NCBI RefSeq assembly: GCF_036226505.1
Contig: NZ_CP108484.1
Span: forward strand, 6,324,001-6,388,000
Source of the DNA: Kitasatospora sp. NBC_01246
Lineage (GTDB): Bacteria; Actinomycetota; Actinomycetes; Streptomycetales; Streptomycetaceae
Length of the DNA stretch: 64,000 bases
Reading direction: 5' to 3'
Below the pieces are notes generated by a model that worked only from the letters and a program-made list of their open reading frames with translations, searched no databases and was not told the DNA's origin. Positions within the stretch are counted from its first letter, which is position 1, and every line of letters begins with the position of its first letter. Below are positions 17,003-25,864 of the stretch, piece after piece. Made by a program: the position numbers and the translations under genes.

Positions 17003-17030
17003 AAAGTTGATAACTGGGGTTATCAACTTT
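17003..17030. promoter_or_regulatory. Perfect 12-bp palindrome upstream of the ATPase operon
   Basis: Arms AAAGTTGATAAC (17003-17014) and GTTATCAACTTT (17019-17030) are perfect reverse complements with a TGGG spacer, in an AT-rich stretch about 97 bases upstream of the ATPase start. The symmetry and position suggest an operator for a dimeric repressor. A hairpin ending the neighbouring transcript is a weaker alternative because the arms are AT-rich. Confidence 0.5.
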
Positions 17031-17049
17031 CTCCTCTCTAAAGTAGTTG

Positions 17050-17605
17050 AGGGCCTTCACTCGGTACCTGGCCTGACGAGGGCCTCCTCAAGGCGGCAAT
17101 CAGTCTGCCGGACGCCGCGACGCACGTCCGGTCCGCCCACGGCGACAGCTCCAACACCGGATCCGACCCGAACACCGCCCCGGAGCAGGCCCCCGACAAC
17201 TCCTCCGTCGCCATCACCGCCGTCGACTGCCTCGACCAGCCACACCCGAGGGACTCGCAGCCCTACTGGGACCTTCTGGAGCACGCCAACCAGGAGGCCG
17301 GAGTGTTCGGCACCTCCGCCGTGCTCGCCGAACTCACCTGCAAGGACTGGCCCGCCGGGCGGCAGCAGCCGCACCGCGTGAACGCCGAAGGCCTGCCCCC
17401 GGCCCTGGTCGTCGGCACCACCGGCGACCCGGCCACGCCGTACCAGTGGTCGCAGGGCCTCGCCGCCCAACTGCCCGGCGGCATGCTGCTCACCTTCGAG
17501 GGGTCCGGCCACACCGCCTACGGCCGCAGCAACGCCTGCGTCAACGACGCCGTGGACGCCTACCTCATCAACCTCAAGCCGGTTCCGAGCGGGACGATCT
17601 GCTGA
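17050..17605 (+). pseudogene. 5'-truncated TAP-like alpha/beta hydrolase
   Basis: The frame holds only the C-terminal region of a tripeptidyl-aminopeptidase-like hydrolase. It includes VAITAVDCLDQPH, FGTSAVLAELTCKDWPA, PALVVGTTGDPATPYQWS with the acid Asp, and FEGSGHTAYGRSNACVNDAV with the catalytic His, ending at 17605. The nucleophile Ser, signal peptide and oxyanion region of this secreted family (about 480-520 residues) are absent. The frame is closed by a stop immediately upstream of about 17050, next to the palindrome and the defence operon. This suggests that arrival of the ATPase island, or a deletion at its edge, cut the gene. Confidence 0.65.
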
Positions 17606-17672
17606 ACGGCCGCGACTCCCGTCGCGCCGCCCTCGCCCCCGCTCGCCGCTCGCACCACTGGAGACCTTCCAC

Positions 17673-19341
17673 ATGCCCGTCGACATGTCCCCGGACTCCT
17701 TGCCCGCGTCAACACCCTTCCAGCCCCTGCAGCCCGACGACCCGGCCGAAGTAGGCGGCTACCGGCTCCACGCCCGGCTCGGAGCGGGCGGCATGGGGCG
17801 GGTCTATCTGTCCTACACACCCGGTGGCCGGCCGGTGGCCCTCAAGACGGTCCGGCCGGAGTTCGCGCAGGACACGGAGTTCCGGTGGCGCTTCGCGCAG
17901 GAGGTCACCAACGCCCGGCGGATCCACGGGCTGTACACCGCCCAGGTGATCGACTCCGACACGGACGACGGCGTGCCCTGGCTGGCCACCGCGTACGTTC
18001 CGGGCCCGTCGCTGCACCAGGTGGTCCGGGAACACGGTGCGCTACCGGTGCGCACGGTCCTGCTGCTGATGAGCGGGATCGCGGAGGCACTGCAGGCGAT
18101 CCACGGCGCCGCGGTGGTGCACCGGGATCTCAAGCCCGCCAACGTACTGCTCGCGGCCGACGGTCCGCGCGTGATCGACTTCGGCATCGCCCGCGCGGCC
18201 GACGCCGTCGCGCTGACCGGCACCGGCTTCCGGATCGGTTCGCCCGCCTTCATGGCGCCCGAGCAGGCCCTGGGCCGGCCGGCCACGCACGCGACGGACG
18301 TCTTCGCGCTGGGCTCGCTGGCGGCGTACGCCGCCAGCGGCACCCAGCCGTTCGGCGAGGGACCGGAGACCACGGTGCTGTACCGGGTGGTGAACGAGCA
18401 GCCGGATCTCGGCCGGGTCCCGGGCGACCTGCACGCGATGCTGCTGCGATGCCTGGCCAAGCAGCCCGAAGACCGGCCGACTCCCGCCGAGATCATCGAG
18501 GCCGCCCGCAACCCCCCCGCTGCGGGCGGGGGGCTGCGCTTCGCCGACGACTGGCTGCCCACTCAGATCAGCACCGACATCACCTGCCGCTCGGACCTGC
18601 CGCAGGACTTGCCCCCCCGAGGTCGTTGCCGTCCAGGCCCTGCCCCGTTCCTACGGCGCTGCGCAGCCCCCGCCCGAGGTGCGGACCGCCTTGCTTCCGC
18701 CCCCACTGCCGACGGGTGTCGCTCCCGTGCTACCCCCGATGGGCAAGCCCCGCCGCAAGACCGCGACCTGGAAGACGGTACTGCTGTTGTCGGCGTTGGT
18801 GGTGGCTCTCGGCGGCACGGTCGGCGGCGTGCTCCTGTCCGACAAGCTCGACCGGATCCTCGCAGCCACGGGATTGGCCGGCGACAGCCCGACGGCCGGT
18901 GACACCGGCCCGGACACGGCGGCACCGGCGGCCGACGGCCCGAGGCCGACCGACCCGGCGAGCACGGCCGCGTACACCGCGGCGTACACCGAGGCGATCC
19001 TGACCGCACCCGACGACTCCTACGACTTCGACCTCGAGACCGGCAAGTTGATCCCCGCGCAGTCCACCGAGTGGTCCGTAGGGCACGACGCCAACGAGTT
19101 CCTGGTCCCGACGGGAAGCGACGCCGCCATCACCCCCAGCGGGCGGCCAACCCCGGCCGATTGCTCGACGGCCATCGACCGGCATCCGGCGCCGGCCCTC
19201 GACTTCAGTGACCTGCCGCCCGGCCGAGCCTTCTGCCTGCGATCGAGAAGCACTCACGCCATAGCGATCGTGCGGGTCATCTCCGTGACCGGCAACGGCC
19301 CGGTGAAGGTCTCGATGGACCACTACCGCAGCGACAGCTAA
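17673..19341 (+). pseudogene. PknB-type Ser/Thr kinase with extracellular domain, frameshifted at a C7 tract
   Basis: Residues 1-310 form a complete Hanks-type kinase domain: LGAGGMGRVY loop, VALKTV lysine, VVHRDLKPANVLL catalytic loop, VIDFGIA, FMAPEQ and a conserved C-lobe. After the run of seven Cs at 18612-18618 the frame turns to noise. Removing one C restores LPPEVVAVQALPRSYG and a Pro-rich linker, a transmembrane helix (VLLLSALVVALGGTVGGVLL) and a secreted domain with DCSTAIDRHPAP, FCLRSRSTHAIAIVRV and VKVSMDHYRSDS, ending at 19341. A single-pass membrane sensor kinase of about 555 residues is therefore expected. As read, it would be a kinase domain without its membrane anchor, ending out of frame at 18902. 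Confidence 0.7.
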
Positions 19342-19632
19342 CCCTCCCGCTCCCATCCGGCTGCCGTCGCCGGAGCATGAGCCGTGAACGCGGCGGGCGA
19401 GTGCGGTGAGGAGTCTCCCGTCCTGAGACGACTCCGGTCGTCAATTGCGCGGCTGCCGAGGAGCCGGCTTCACCCGGGCACGCGGCGGCGTATTCCGGGG
19501 TGATGTCCGCGCAGCTATCCGCCGGATCAGGGGTGCCGTCGGGTGCGGGAGCCGACGGCGGGAAGTCAGGGTCGGGGCCGGCGGTGAACCACTTGGCCTC
19601 GGTGGAGGGCACGAACACGTTCGGATGAGGTG

Positions 19633-19681
19633 TCACGAGATGTCACGGCTCTCACGCGCCTCTCACGGACTGACCGTCATG
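19633..19681 (+). repeat. Helically phased TCACG repeats near the attachment site
   Basis: TCACG pentamers start at 19633, 19643, 19652 and 19663 (spacings 10, 9 and 11 bases), with a TCATG at 19677, about 100 bases before the tRNA 3' end. Repeats spaced by one helical turn next to an att core are what integrase arm sites or excisionase sites look like. The assignment is inferred from position only. Confidence 0.4.
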
Positions 19682-19777
19682 AGATGACATCAGGCATCCT
19701 GCGGGTGGACGAGATAGGCCCCGACCTGCGTCATTCCGACTGATGAACACCGGTCGGACACCCTCTCGGCCGCGGGA

Positions 19778-19815
19778 GGTCAAGGGGTCGCAGGTTCAAA
19801 TCCTGTCGTCCCGAC
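19778..19815 (+). other. Attachment-site core: 3' end of a tRNA gene
   Basis: The 38 bases match the 3' end of a tRNA: a variable region, then T-stem GCAGG, loop TTCAAAT, stem CCTGT, acceptor strand CGTCCCG and a terminal AC. From memory of Streptomyces tRNAs it fits tRNA-Pro(GGG). No 5' half is present, so this is an att fragment left by site-specific integration. A diverged second copy with the same downstream sequence lies at 25573. The pair flanks the reductase and NaeI-type segment, and this copy also borders the element to the left. Confidence 0.65.
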
Positions 19816-19827
19816 AGTGATGTCGGA

Positions 19828-19866
19828 CCGCTGGCCTGGGAGCGATCCCAGGCCAGCGGCCTTTTT
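19828..19866 (+). terminator. Intrinsic terminator downstream of the tRNA fragment
   Basis: A perfect 13-bp stem (19828-19840 with 19847-19859), 6-nt loop and following CTTTTTG give a classical rho-independent terminator, presumably the original tRNA terminator. A degenerate copy follows the second tRNA fragment. Confidence 0.75.
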
Positions 19867-19944
19867 GTTGATGGGCCGACAGGTGGTCGGCGATTGTGGT
19901 GCCGTCGTCGTGGGTGCCGGCGACCGGGCCGTTGTCGGGCGGGG

Positions 19945-20832
19945 TCAGCGGCGGCTCAGGATTTCGGCGAGGCGGCTTACTCCGTCGGTGCCGTGGCCGA
20001 GGGCGATGGTGCGGCGGACCAGGCCCTCGGCGGCGCGCATCAGTCCGGACTCGATGCCGTGCGACTCGGCGGTGTGCACGACGTGGGCCATGGTGGAGAC
20101 CGCCGAGGTGAGCGGGTTGATCGCGCCCGAGTAGCTGCCGCTGTCGAAGTCCTCGGCGAACTCGGCGAACAGCGGGGGCAGGATCGCACCGATTCCCTGG
20201 GCGAACGGCGCCAGCTCCCGCCCGGCGATGCCCTCGGCCTTGGCCAGCGCGAGCGCGTGCACGAAGCCGGCCATCGCCGTCCAGAAGATGTCCAGCAGCG
20301 CGATGTCGAAGCCGGCCGCCCGGCCGATCTCCTCGCCGAGGTGGGTGTGGGCGCCGCCGAGCGCCGCCAGCACCGGCGCGTACCGCTCGTAGAGGTCGGC
20401 CGGTCCGCTGTGGATGAGGACCGCCTCCGGTGTGCCGATGCTCGGGGCCGGCGTCATGATGGCGCCGTCCAGGTACCCGATGCCGTGCTGCACCGCCCAG
20501 GCAGCCGTGGCCCGGGCGCGGTCCGGCGAGTCTGCGGTCAGGTTGACCAGCGTCCGGCCCTTGAGCGCGGCCTCCACCTCCTCGCGGTGCAGCACGGCGT
20601 CCGAGGCGTCGTAGTTCACCACGCAGATGACGGTCAGCTCGCTCGCGGCCACGGCCTCCTCGGGCGTGGCCGCGCTCACGGCGCCCCGGGCGACCAGTGC
20701 GGCGTCCCGGCCCGGGGTGCGGTTCCAGACCGTGGCGTGGACGCCGGCGTCCAGGAAGGCGCCGGCCAGGGCGCGTCCCATCGGCCCGAGACCGAGCACG
20801 GTGACGGTGGGCCGGGTCAGGTTGGTGGACAT
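19945..20832 (-). CDS. Imine-reductase / beta-hydroxyacid-dehydrogenase-like NAD(P) oxidoreductase
   Basis: A 295-residue protein starting at ATG behind AGGAG. The N-terminal Rossmann fold has VLGLGPMGRALAGAFLDAG (residues 12-30) and ATVWNRTPGR, where Asn-Arg-Thr favours NADP(H). A central segment EVEAALKGRTLVNLTADSP is typical of the family, and the C-terminal all-helical half contains AGFDIALLDIFWTAMAGFVH, the long inter-domain helix of imine reductases. Length and layout fit this group rather than 6-phosphogluconate dehydrogenase, and the Lys of hydroxyacid dehydrogenases is not evident. It is divergent from an HxlR regulator across 53 bases and is probably controlled by it. The substrate is unknown. 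Confidence 0.75.
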   Translation of the reverse strand: MSTNLTRPTVTVLGLGPMGRALAGAFLDAGVHATVWNRTPGRDAALVARGAVSAATPEEAVAASELTVICVVNYDASDAVLHREEVEAALKGRTLVNLTADSPDRARATAAWAVQHGIGYLDGAIMTPAPSIGTPEAVLIHSGPADLYERYAPVLAALGGAHTHLGEEIGRAAGFDIALLDIFWTAMAGFVHALALAKAEGIAGRELAPFAQGIGAILPPLFAEFAEDFDSGSYSGAINPLTSAVSTMAHVVHTAESHGIESGLMRAAEGLVRRTIALGHGTDGVSRLAEILSRR

Positions 20833-20885
20833 ATTTCATCTCCTGTAGACATGGTGGTGGACAGCGACGACTCCGGGGGGAAGAG

Positions 20886-21263
20886 ATGACGCGCGGTCAG
20901 GCCGTGAACCCGAACGTGTGCGGGGTGACCGCCGTGGTCGCCGTGATCGACGGCAAGTGGAAGACATCCCTGCTCTGGCTGCTGGAGGCCGGCCCGCAGC
21001 GCCCCGCCGAACTGCGCCGACTGCTGCCCGGCCTCAGTGAGAAGGTCCTCACCCAGGCCCTGCGCGAGATGGAGTCCGACGGCCTGGTGCACCGCGAGGT
21101 GTACGACGTCCTTCCGCTGAAGACGGTCTACTCCCTGACCGACTTCGGCCGCCGACTCTCCGACGCGCTCGGCCCGATCTCCGACCTGGGCCACGAGCGG
21201 CTCGACCGGATGGCGGCCGAGCAGGCCGAGCAGGTAGGACGGGTCGAACTGCCGGTCTCCTGA
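20886..21263 (+). CDS. HxlR-family transcriptional regulator
   Basis: A 125-residue winged-helix regulator of the HxlR type: IDGKWKTSLLWLLEAGPQRP, AELRRLLPGLSEKVLTQALR, EMESDGLVHREVYDVLPLKT, VYSLTDFGRRL. This is the standard order of the DUF24/HxlR domain (about 100-130 residues). Cys12 in NVCGV lies near the N-terminus, where many HxlR proteins have a redox- or aldehyde-sensing Cys. It starts with ATG behind GGGGGGAAG and is divergent from the reductase, so it most likely controls that gene in response to an electrophile or its substrate. Confidence 0.85.
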   Translation: MTRGQAVNPNVCGVTAVVAVIDGKWKTSLLWLLEAGPQRPAELRRLLPGLSEKVLTQALREMESDGLVHREVYDVLPLKTVYSLTDFGRRLSDALGPISDLGHERLDRMAAEQAEQVGRVELPVS

Positions 21264-22913
21264 CCTTTCTGTCATCTCCCTTCGCCCCCTTCTGGGCACC
21301 AGTCTCGTGGCGCTGCATGCGGCTGCCCAGTACGCACAAAGAAGTGGCTACTGGGTAGGGACGCGCTGGTCGCCAGGTGACGGGACCACACCGCCGATAT
21401 CGTGGCTGTCCGGCCGGACGGACAAGGGGCCGGTACTTCCCTGGGCCGGTAGCCCTCCGGCGGTTGACTGCGTCGGGTACGACACCGACCGACAGGGAGC
21501 GGCCTGTGGAGAAACCGGGTTCGAGGACTTGCCCCAATTCACCGGGACCAGCGGGAGGAGCGTGCGCTGCCGGTGGCTCGTCGCCACCCCGGAGGACTCG
21601 TGGCGGGTGCCGTCGCCTCCGGCCTTACCGGTGCTCTCCCGCTGGATGCGGGGGCGGCGCGGCGGCGACCGAGGCGTGGCGCGGGCAGCATCGATGACCC
21701 GAGCCGAACCCGCAGACGCTGGGTGCGGCGATCCACCATCCCATCCGGCTCGCCATGATGGCCTTCCTCTCGGGCGGTGCCAGGCGGACATGGCTCTCAC
21801 CGTCCCGGGAGGGTCCGGGGGCACTCGACCGGCACTTGGCCGGGCTCCAGGCCCTCGCCGCCGGAGCCCGCCAGGTCGGATCGCGGGCCAGGCAACCGCC
21901 CTCGGACACGGCAGCAGGCTCTCGCGCGGGCTGAGCCGGAGCGTGGGCATCGGCAGCCGGTCAGGTCCGGTGCGATTCGCCGCTGTCCGGCGCCGGGGCG
22001 ATCGCGTCGGTCGGTGACGGCTGTCTGGTCGATGTCGCCGAGCTCCACGCAGGTGAGTTCAGCATGGACGAACGGCGCGTCGCCCGCCGCGGCCACATCC
22101 TCGACTGGAACCGCGCGCCGGGCGGTAGGCAATCGTTCCGACAGGGCCGGCTCGTTGCCCGCGGCGATGGTTCGGCAGAGTTGATCGGCGCGCGCTCCTG
22201 CGGACTCGAAGGCGGACCCCAGCTGGCCGGCACACTACTCACGGGCCGGGGCTAACGCGGCCTCCGCGCAGATGCTCGGCCAGCCTGTGGAGTTCGTCGC
22301 GGCTGGCGGTTCAATGCCCGGCTCGCGCTCCTTCGGCACACTCGAGCGGATGCACGCGTGGGGCCGGTCGAGGAACGTGTCCCGTCCGGCGAGCACCGAG
22401 TAGCCGCCGACGCCCTTCGTGTCGCCCTGGACGCGGGGCGGGAACGACGGTAGCCCCCGAAGGCCGCCGCGGCGAGGTAGCGGGCGGACTCGTTCACGTA
22501 TACGGCGACGGCCGGGTTCTGGGGCTTAAGTCTCGATCTTGCCTGGACCCCCGGATCAGGCTGCAGGACACTGCCATCAGGGCCACGCGCAGCAGCTGCT
22601 GCCCGGAGACAACCCAGGCTGGCTGGAGAGGGCCTCTGCGAGCCCGCGGCCGGGAGTCCTGGTGGTCAGCCTTCCGGGACCCGGCCTCTGCGCTTGTCCG
22701 GGCCTGCCGCAGTGGCGGAGGTGGACCCCCAGGCGGCGAGAGAGCTGCGGCTCGGAGGATCGGACGGGCAGTGCGGTGTGCTCGGTGCCAGGCCTCCGGT
22801 CGGCTGGTCCTCGCCTGTAGGGTCCTTTGAGCTGGCTGCTGATCCCTGCCAGCCGGGCAGGACTCGGCGATCCCGACCTCGCCATGTACGCACACTCTCG
22901 ACACGGAGGACTG
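21264..22913. other. Decayed region with fragments of former genes
   Basis: About 1.65 kb with no intact gene. Around 21718-21930 the plus strand reads LGAAIHHPIRLAMMAFLSGG and later LDRHLAGLQALA, resembling a winged-helix regulator with the middle lost. On the minus strand near 22260-22500 a frame reads VQGDTKGVGGYSVLAGRD, TFLDRPHACIR and a separate MNESARYLAAAAFGG in another frame, which looks like one gene broken by indels. The remaining frames are Arg/Pro-rich shadows. The stretch lies between the reductase pair and the restriction-modification genes, which fits an old insertion zone. Confidence 0.4.
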
Positions 22914-23930
22914 ATGCCGACCCCCGGCGCTCCCGACATCCTGGACCTGTTCGCCGGCCCCGGCGGCTGGTCCGAAGGCCTGCGCCGATACCACGGCCTC
23001 ACTGACATCGGCATTGAGTGGGACGCTGCCGCCTGCCAGACACGGGCTGCCGCGGGGCATCCGACTGTCCGCGCGGACGTCGCGCAGATCGCAACCGCGC
23101 CCATGTTCGGCCGCATCCGCCGTCTCATCGCCTCCCCGCCCTGCCAGGCCTGGTCGCGAGCAGGCAAGCAGCTAGGGCTGCAGGACCAGCCCCACGTTCA
23201 CCAGGTGATCGACGACCTCGCCCGCGGCCGGGATACCCGTGCGGAGCTGCTGGCGGAATGCCTGGATCCCCGCTCCCTGCTCGCTGCCGAGCCGATGCGC
23301 TACCTCCATACCCTGCGGCCCGAGGACACCGTCATGGAGGAGGTACCCGACGCGCTGCCGTTGTTCCGCCACTACGCGGAGATCCTCCGGGGGTGGGGCT
23401 ACAGCGTCTGGTGCGGCAACCTGAACGCGGCGGACTTCGGTGTGCCGCAGAGTCGGCGGCGAGCGCTCCTCATCGCGTCCTGCGTGCGTACCGCCCAGCC
23501 CCCCGAGCCCACCCACACCGAGCACGGCGAAGAAGGGAACCTCTTCGGCGAGTCCCGCGCCCGCTGGGTGTCCATGGCAGAGGGTGTTGGCTGGGGGGCC
23601 ACCGACCGGCCCGCGCCCACCGTCACTGCTGGCGGTGGTAAGACCGGCGGCGCCGAGCCCTTCCCGACGCAGGCCCGCCGCGCCCTGGACGTATCCCGGG
23701 AACGCGGTGCGTGGAAGAACCGCATCGCCGCGTCGGACGGGGCGCGCATCACCGTCCGGGAAGCCGGCGTGTTGCAGTCCTTCCCGGCGGACTACCCCTG
23801 GCGGGGAACACAGACGAAGCAGTATGAGCAGGCCGGCAACGCCGTCCCGCCGCTGCTAGCCGCGCACGTGGCTGCGGCGGCCTTCGGCCTGCCCCAGCCA
23901 CAGGAGGAGGAAGCAGCAGCGGTGCTCTGA
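22914..23930 (+). CDS. C5-cytosine DNA methyltransferase, probable NaeI-type modification enzyme
   Basis: A 338-residue enzyme starting at ATG behind GGAGG. C5-methylase motifs appear in order: I, DLFAGPGGWSEGL (10-22); IV, SPPCQAWS with catalytic Cys77; VI-like, MEEVPD at 141-146, where canonical enzymes have ENV; VIII, QSRRRALLIA (179-188); IX/X, REAGVLQSFP and AGNAVPPLLAAHVA. A variable target-recognition region lies between about 195 and 270. It should methylate cytosine at the site cut by the nuclease about 280 bases downstream, protecting the host. By homology of that nuclease the site is expected to be GCCGGC. The Glu-Glu-Val change is unusual but keeps the catalytic Glu. Confidence 0.85.
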   Translation: MPTPGAPDILDLFAGPGGWSEGLRRYHGLTDIGIEWDAAACQTRAAAGHPTVRADVAQIATAPMFGRIRRLIASPPCQAWSRAGKQLGLQDQPHVHQVIDDLARGRDTRAELLAECLDPRSLLAAEPMRYLHTLRPEDTVMEEVPDALPLFRHYAEILRGWGYSVWCGNLNAADFGVPQSRRRALLIASCVRTAQPPEPTHTEHGEEGNLFGESRARWVSMAEGVGWGATDRPAPTVTAGGGKTGGAEPFPTQARRALDVSRERGAWKNRIAASDGARITVREAGVLQSFPADYPWRGTQTKQYEQAGNAVPPLLAAHVAAAAFGLPQPQEEEAAAVL

Positions 23931-24212
23931 CCAGTCCGTTCCGTTCGACTCCATGAGACTGGGACCGTCTTCGTGCCGCTGGTTGGTGTGACTAGACGGG
24001 CGCGTCTTCAGGCTGGCGTCTCCGGCCTCCTGGACCTTTGCCTTCCTCCGTCGCTTGCATGACTTGCGGCGCGCTGACGGCAGCTCGGCGTTTCCGGCCG
24101 TCCGGGCAGAACTCCCGCTACCGCTTCTGCCGTACCCCGCAATCGGCCCGGGGCGAGTTCCGCACGTCCCAATCCGGATAACCCGGACACGCAGGCAGGG
24201 GCGACGCCTGGG

Positions 24213-25454
24213 TTGATGCCAGCCGCCTTGCTGAAGCTGTCTGTGCTTGATGCCAGACTGCAGCGCGTGACGATACAAGAGGGTCTGCCGTTCCCGCAGG
24301 ACGCTGTTCAGGCTGGCATGCAGGAGTCGCGGGCGTTGGCAGCGAAGCACTCCCGCCGCGACACGTTCCGCACCTGGGATGTCCCGCGTGACGACATGAG
24401 CAAGATACCGCGTGAGTGGCGGATTCAGCCCGGCCTTGTGCAGCAGGTCCCCGATGACCTTGCCGAGTTCGTCGAGTGGTTCGACGGCCAGCCAGAGGCG
24501 CGGGAGCGCTTCCGATGGGCGTTGCGTGACTCCCTCGATGAGCTGCTCGACGGTCAGCGGACGGGGCGCTGGGCTTACCAGCACCTGACGAAGACCGAGA
24601 AGACATATCTGGGGACCGCCGTCGAGGTGAACCTCACGAAGGAGTTCGACATAGCCAACGGCAAAGACCTCGACTGGTCCATCGCCGACGTGGACATTGA
24701 CTGCAAGTTCTCTAAGGATCTCGGCGGCTGGGAGATTCCGATGGAGATGTACCAGTGCGCTGACCACGGCGAGCGGGGCGGCCGCGCCGACCATCCTGCA
24801 CTGGTGGCCTGGATGAGTGACGACACGAGTGAGTGGGCCGCGGGCATCGTACGGATCACTGATGAGCGCCTGCGCTGGAGGAAGGGGCTGGATGCAAACG
24901 GCGACCGCGTTCGTGCGTACAACCGGGACAACAAGCGCAAGCTTGCCGACACCGCCAAGTCTGACGTGTACTGGCTGTGGGGTGGCCTCCAGACAGATCT
25001 GCCGACGAACCTGCTGCTCCGCCTGGATATCGGTACACGCGAGCGGATCCTCACAGCGTCGCTGCCGCGTCGGCCGTCGTCGGGCCAGCAGCGGCTGAAT
25101 CAGCTGTTTCGCGAGGTGCAGGACCGGATTGTCGGCCGACAGACCGTATTGACCGTCGGTCAGCAGGACGACTCGCCTAAGCGTGCCCGCGACGCACGCA
25201 ATGATCTTCGTCCGGAAGGCATCGTCGTCCTGGGTCATCAGGGCTCGCACCCGCACGTCGCCCGCGCGCTCGAACTGCCAGCACCGGTCAAAGGTGAGTG
25301 GATCTCCACCCGCCTTGCCCCTGTCTCACCTGATGATGAGCGACCGAAGTTCTCGCTGGACGGCCAGTTCTGGGCACGCGCTCGTGGGAATGAGCCGACC
25401 CATCCCGCGCCTGATCTTCCTGACAAGCGAAAGATCGATGGGCAAATGGATTGA
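24213..25454 (+). CDS. NaeI-type type II restriction endonuclease
   Basis: The 413-residue product aligns from about residue 101 with NaeI as I remember it: RDSLDELLDGQRTGR, LTKTEKTYLGTAVEVNLTKE, DWSIADVDIDCKFSKDLGGW, then the C-terminal CAP-like domain with RLNQLFREVQDRIVGR, RPEGIVVLGHQGSHP. The NaeI catalytic set Glu70, Asp86, Asp95, Lys97 maps to Glu138, Asp154, Asp163, Lys165 with identical spacing, so the enzyme should be active. NaeI is a type IIE enzyme cutting GCCGGC and needs a second effector site. The first 60-odd residues have no NaeI counterpart; the start is uncertain, with in-frame ATGs at 24216, 24318 and 24396. Confidence 0.85.
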   Translation: MMPAALLKLSVLDARLQRVTIQEGLPFPQDAVQAGMQESRALAAKHSRRDTFRTWDVPRDDMSKIPREWRIQPGLVQQVPDDLAEFVEWFDGQPEARERFRWALRDSLDELLDGQRTGRWAYQHLTKTEKTYLGTAVEVNLTKEFDIANGKDLDWSIADVDIDCKFSKDLGGWEIPMEMYQCADHGERGGRADHPALVAWMSDDTSEWAAGIVRITDERLRWRKGLDANGDRVRAYNRDNKRKLADTAKSDVYWLWGGLQTDLPTNLLLRLDIGTRERILTASLPRRPSSGQQRLNQLFREVQDRIVGRQTVLTVGQQDDSPKRARDARNDLRPEGIVVLGHQGSHPHVARALELPAPVKGEWISTRLAPVSPDDERPKFSLDGQFWARARGNEPTHPAPDLPDKRKIDGQMD

Positions 25455-25864
25455 TCAGGCCAGCGATCCATCTCCGCCTTGTCCATCCCGGCGTCGGGTA
25501 GACGGCTGGCCGGTCCGGCTGAGGGCAGCGGAAATAGGCGGAGTCAGCCGCTCGCGAGCCTCCATGGGCCTGGGGCAAGTGGTGGCAGTTCAAATCCTTT
25601 CGTCCGGGCAGTGATGCCGGAAGGCTGTCGGCTGGGAGGAATGCCAGGCCAGCTGCTCCTTGTGTGATGCGGCATCAGGTTCGACGCCGGGTTGCTGCCG
25701 TCCTGTTCGGGCCCACTGGGGACCAGGGTGCTCCCCGATAGGCCGGCCCGAGCGTGGCGGGCGGCGTACCTGGTTTTCGGGTTGTTGTAAGAGACCCGGG
25801 GTGGCCGGAGCGCCGCGTCCCGGGGCTGGATCGGGGTGGTGGGCTCCGGCCGGGTGTGGGTGGG
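25455..25864. other. Intergenic region containing the second att-like site
   Basis: No gene was seen. It separates the restriction nuclease from the end of the long minus-strand operon. It contains the degenerate tRNA 3' copy and hairpin remnant near 25573-25660; the rest shows no clear feature. Confidence 0.5.
25573..25609 (+). other. Degenerate second copy of the tRNA 3' end (att-like)
   Basis: Aligned with 19778-19815, this copy keeps GGCAG, TTCAAATCCT and TCGTCC but has scattered changes and one deletion. The match continues through CAGTGATG-CCGG and a weakened form of the terminator (GGCTGGGAGG, GCCAGGCCAGC) to about 25660, roughly 80% by eye. It therefore duplicates the tRNA end plus its downstream region, as expected for an old integration boundary. 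Confidence 0.55.

Noticed and set aside
19277..19636. Minus-strand frame of 119 codons with some natural-looking sequence (FVPSTEAKWFTAGPDPDF)
   Set aside because: Overlaps the end of the kinase sensor domain, second half is Arg-rich noise, no ribosome site or family match; may be a remnant but cannot be supported.
19778..19815. Complete tRNA gene
   Set aside because: Only the T-arm and 3' acceptor strand are present; upstream bases do not form D or anticodon arms.
23856..25256. 466-codon minus-strand frame opposite the NaeI-type gene
   Set aside because: Shadow: the plus strand matches NaeI with all catalytic residues.
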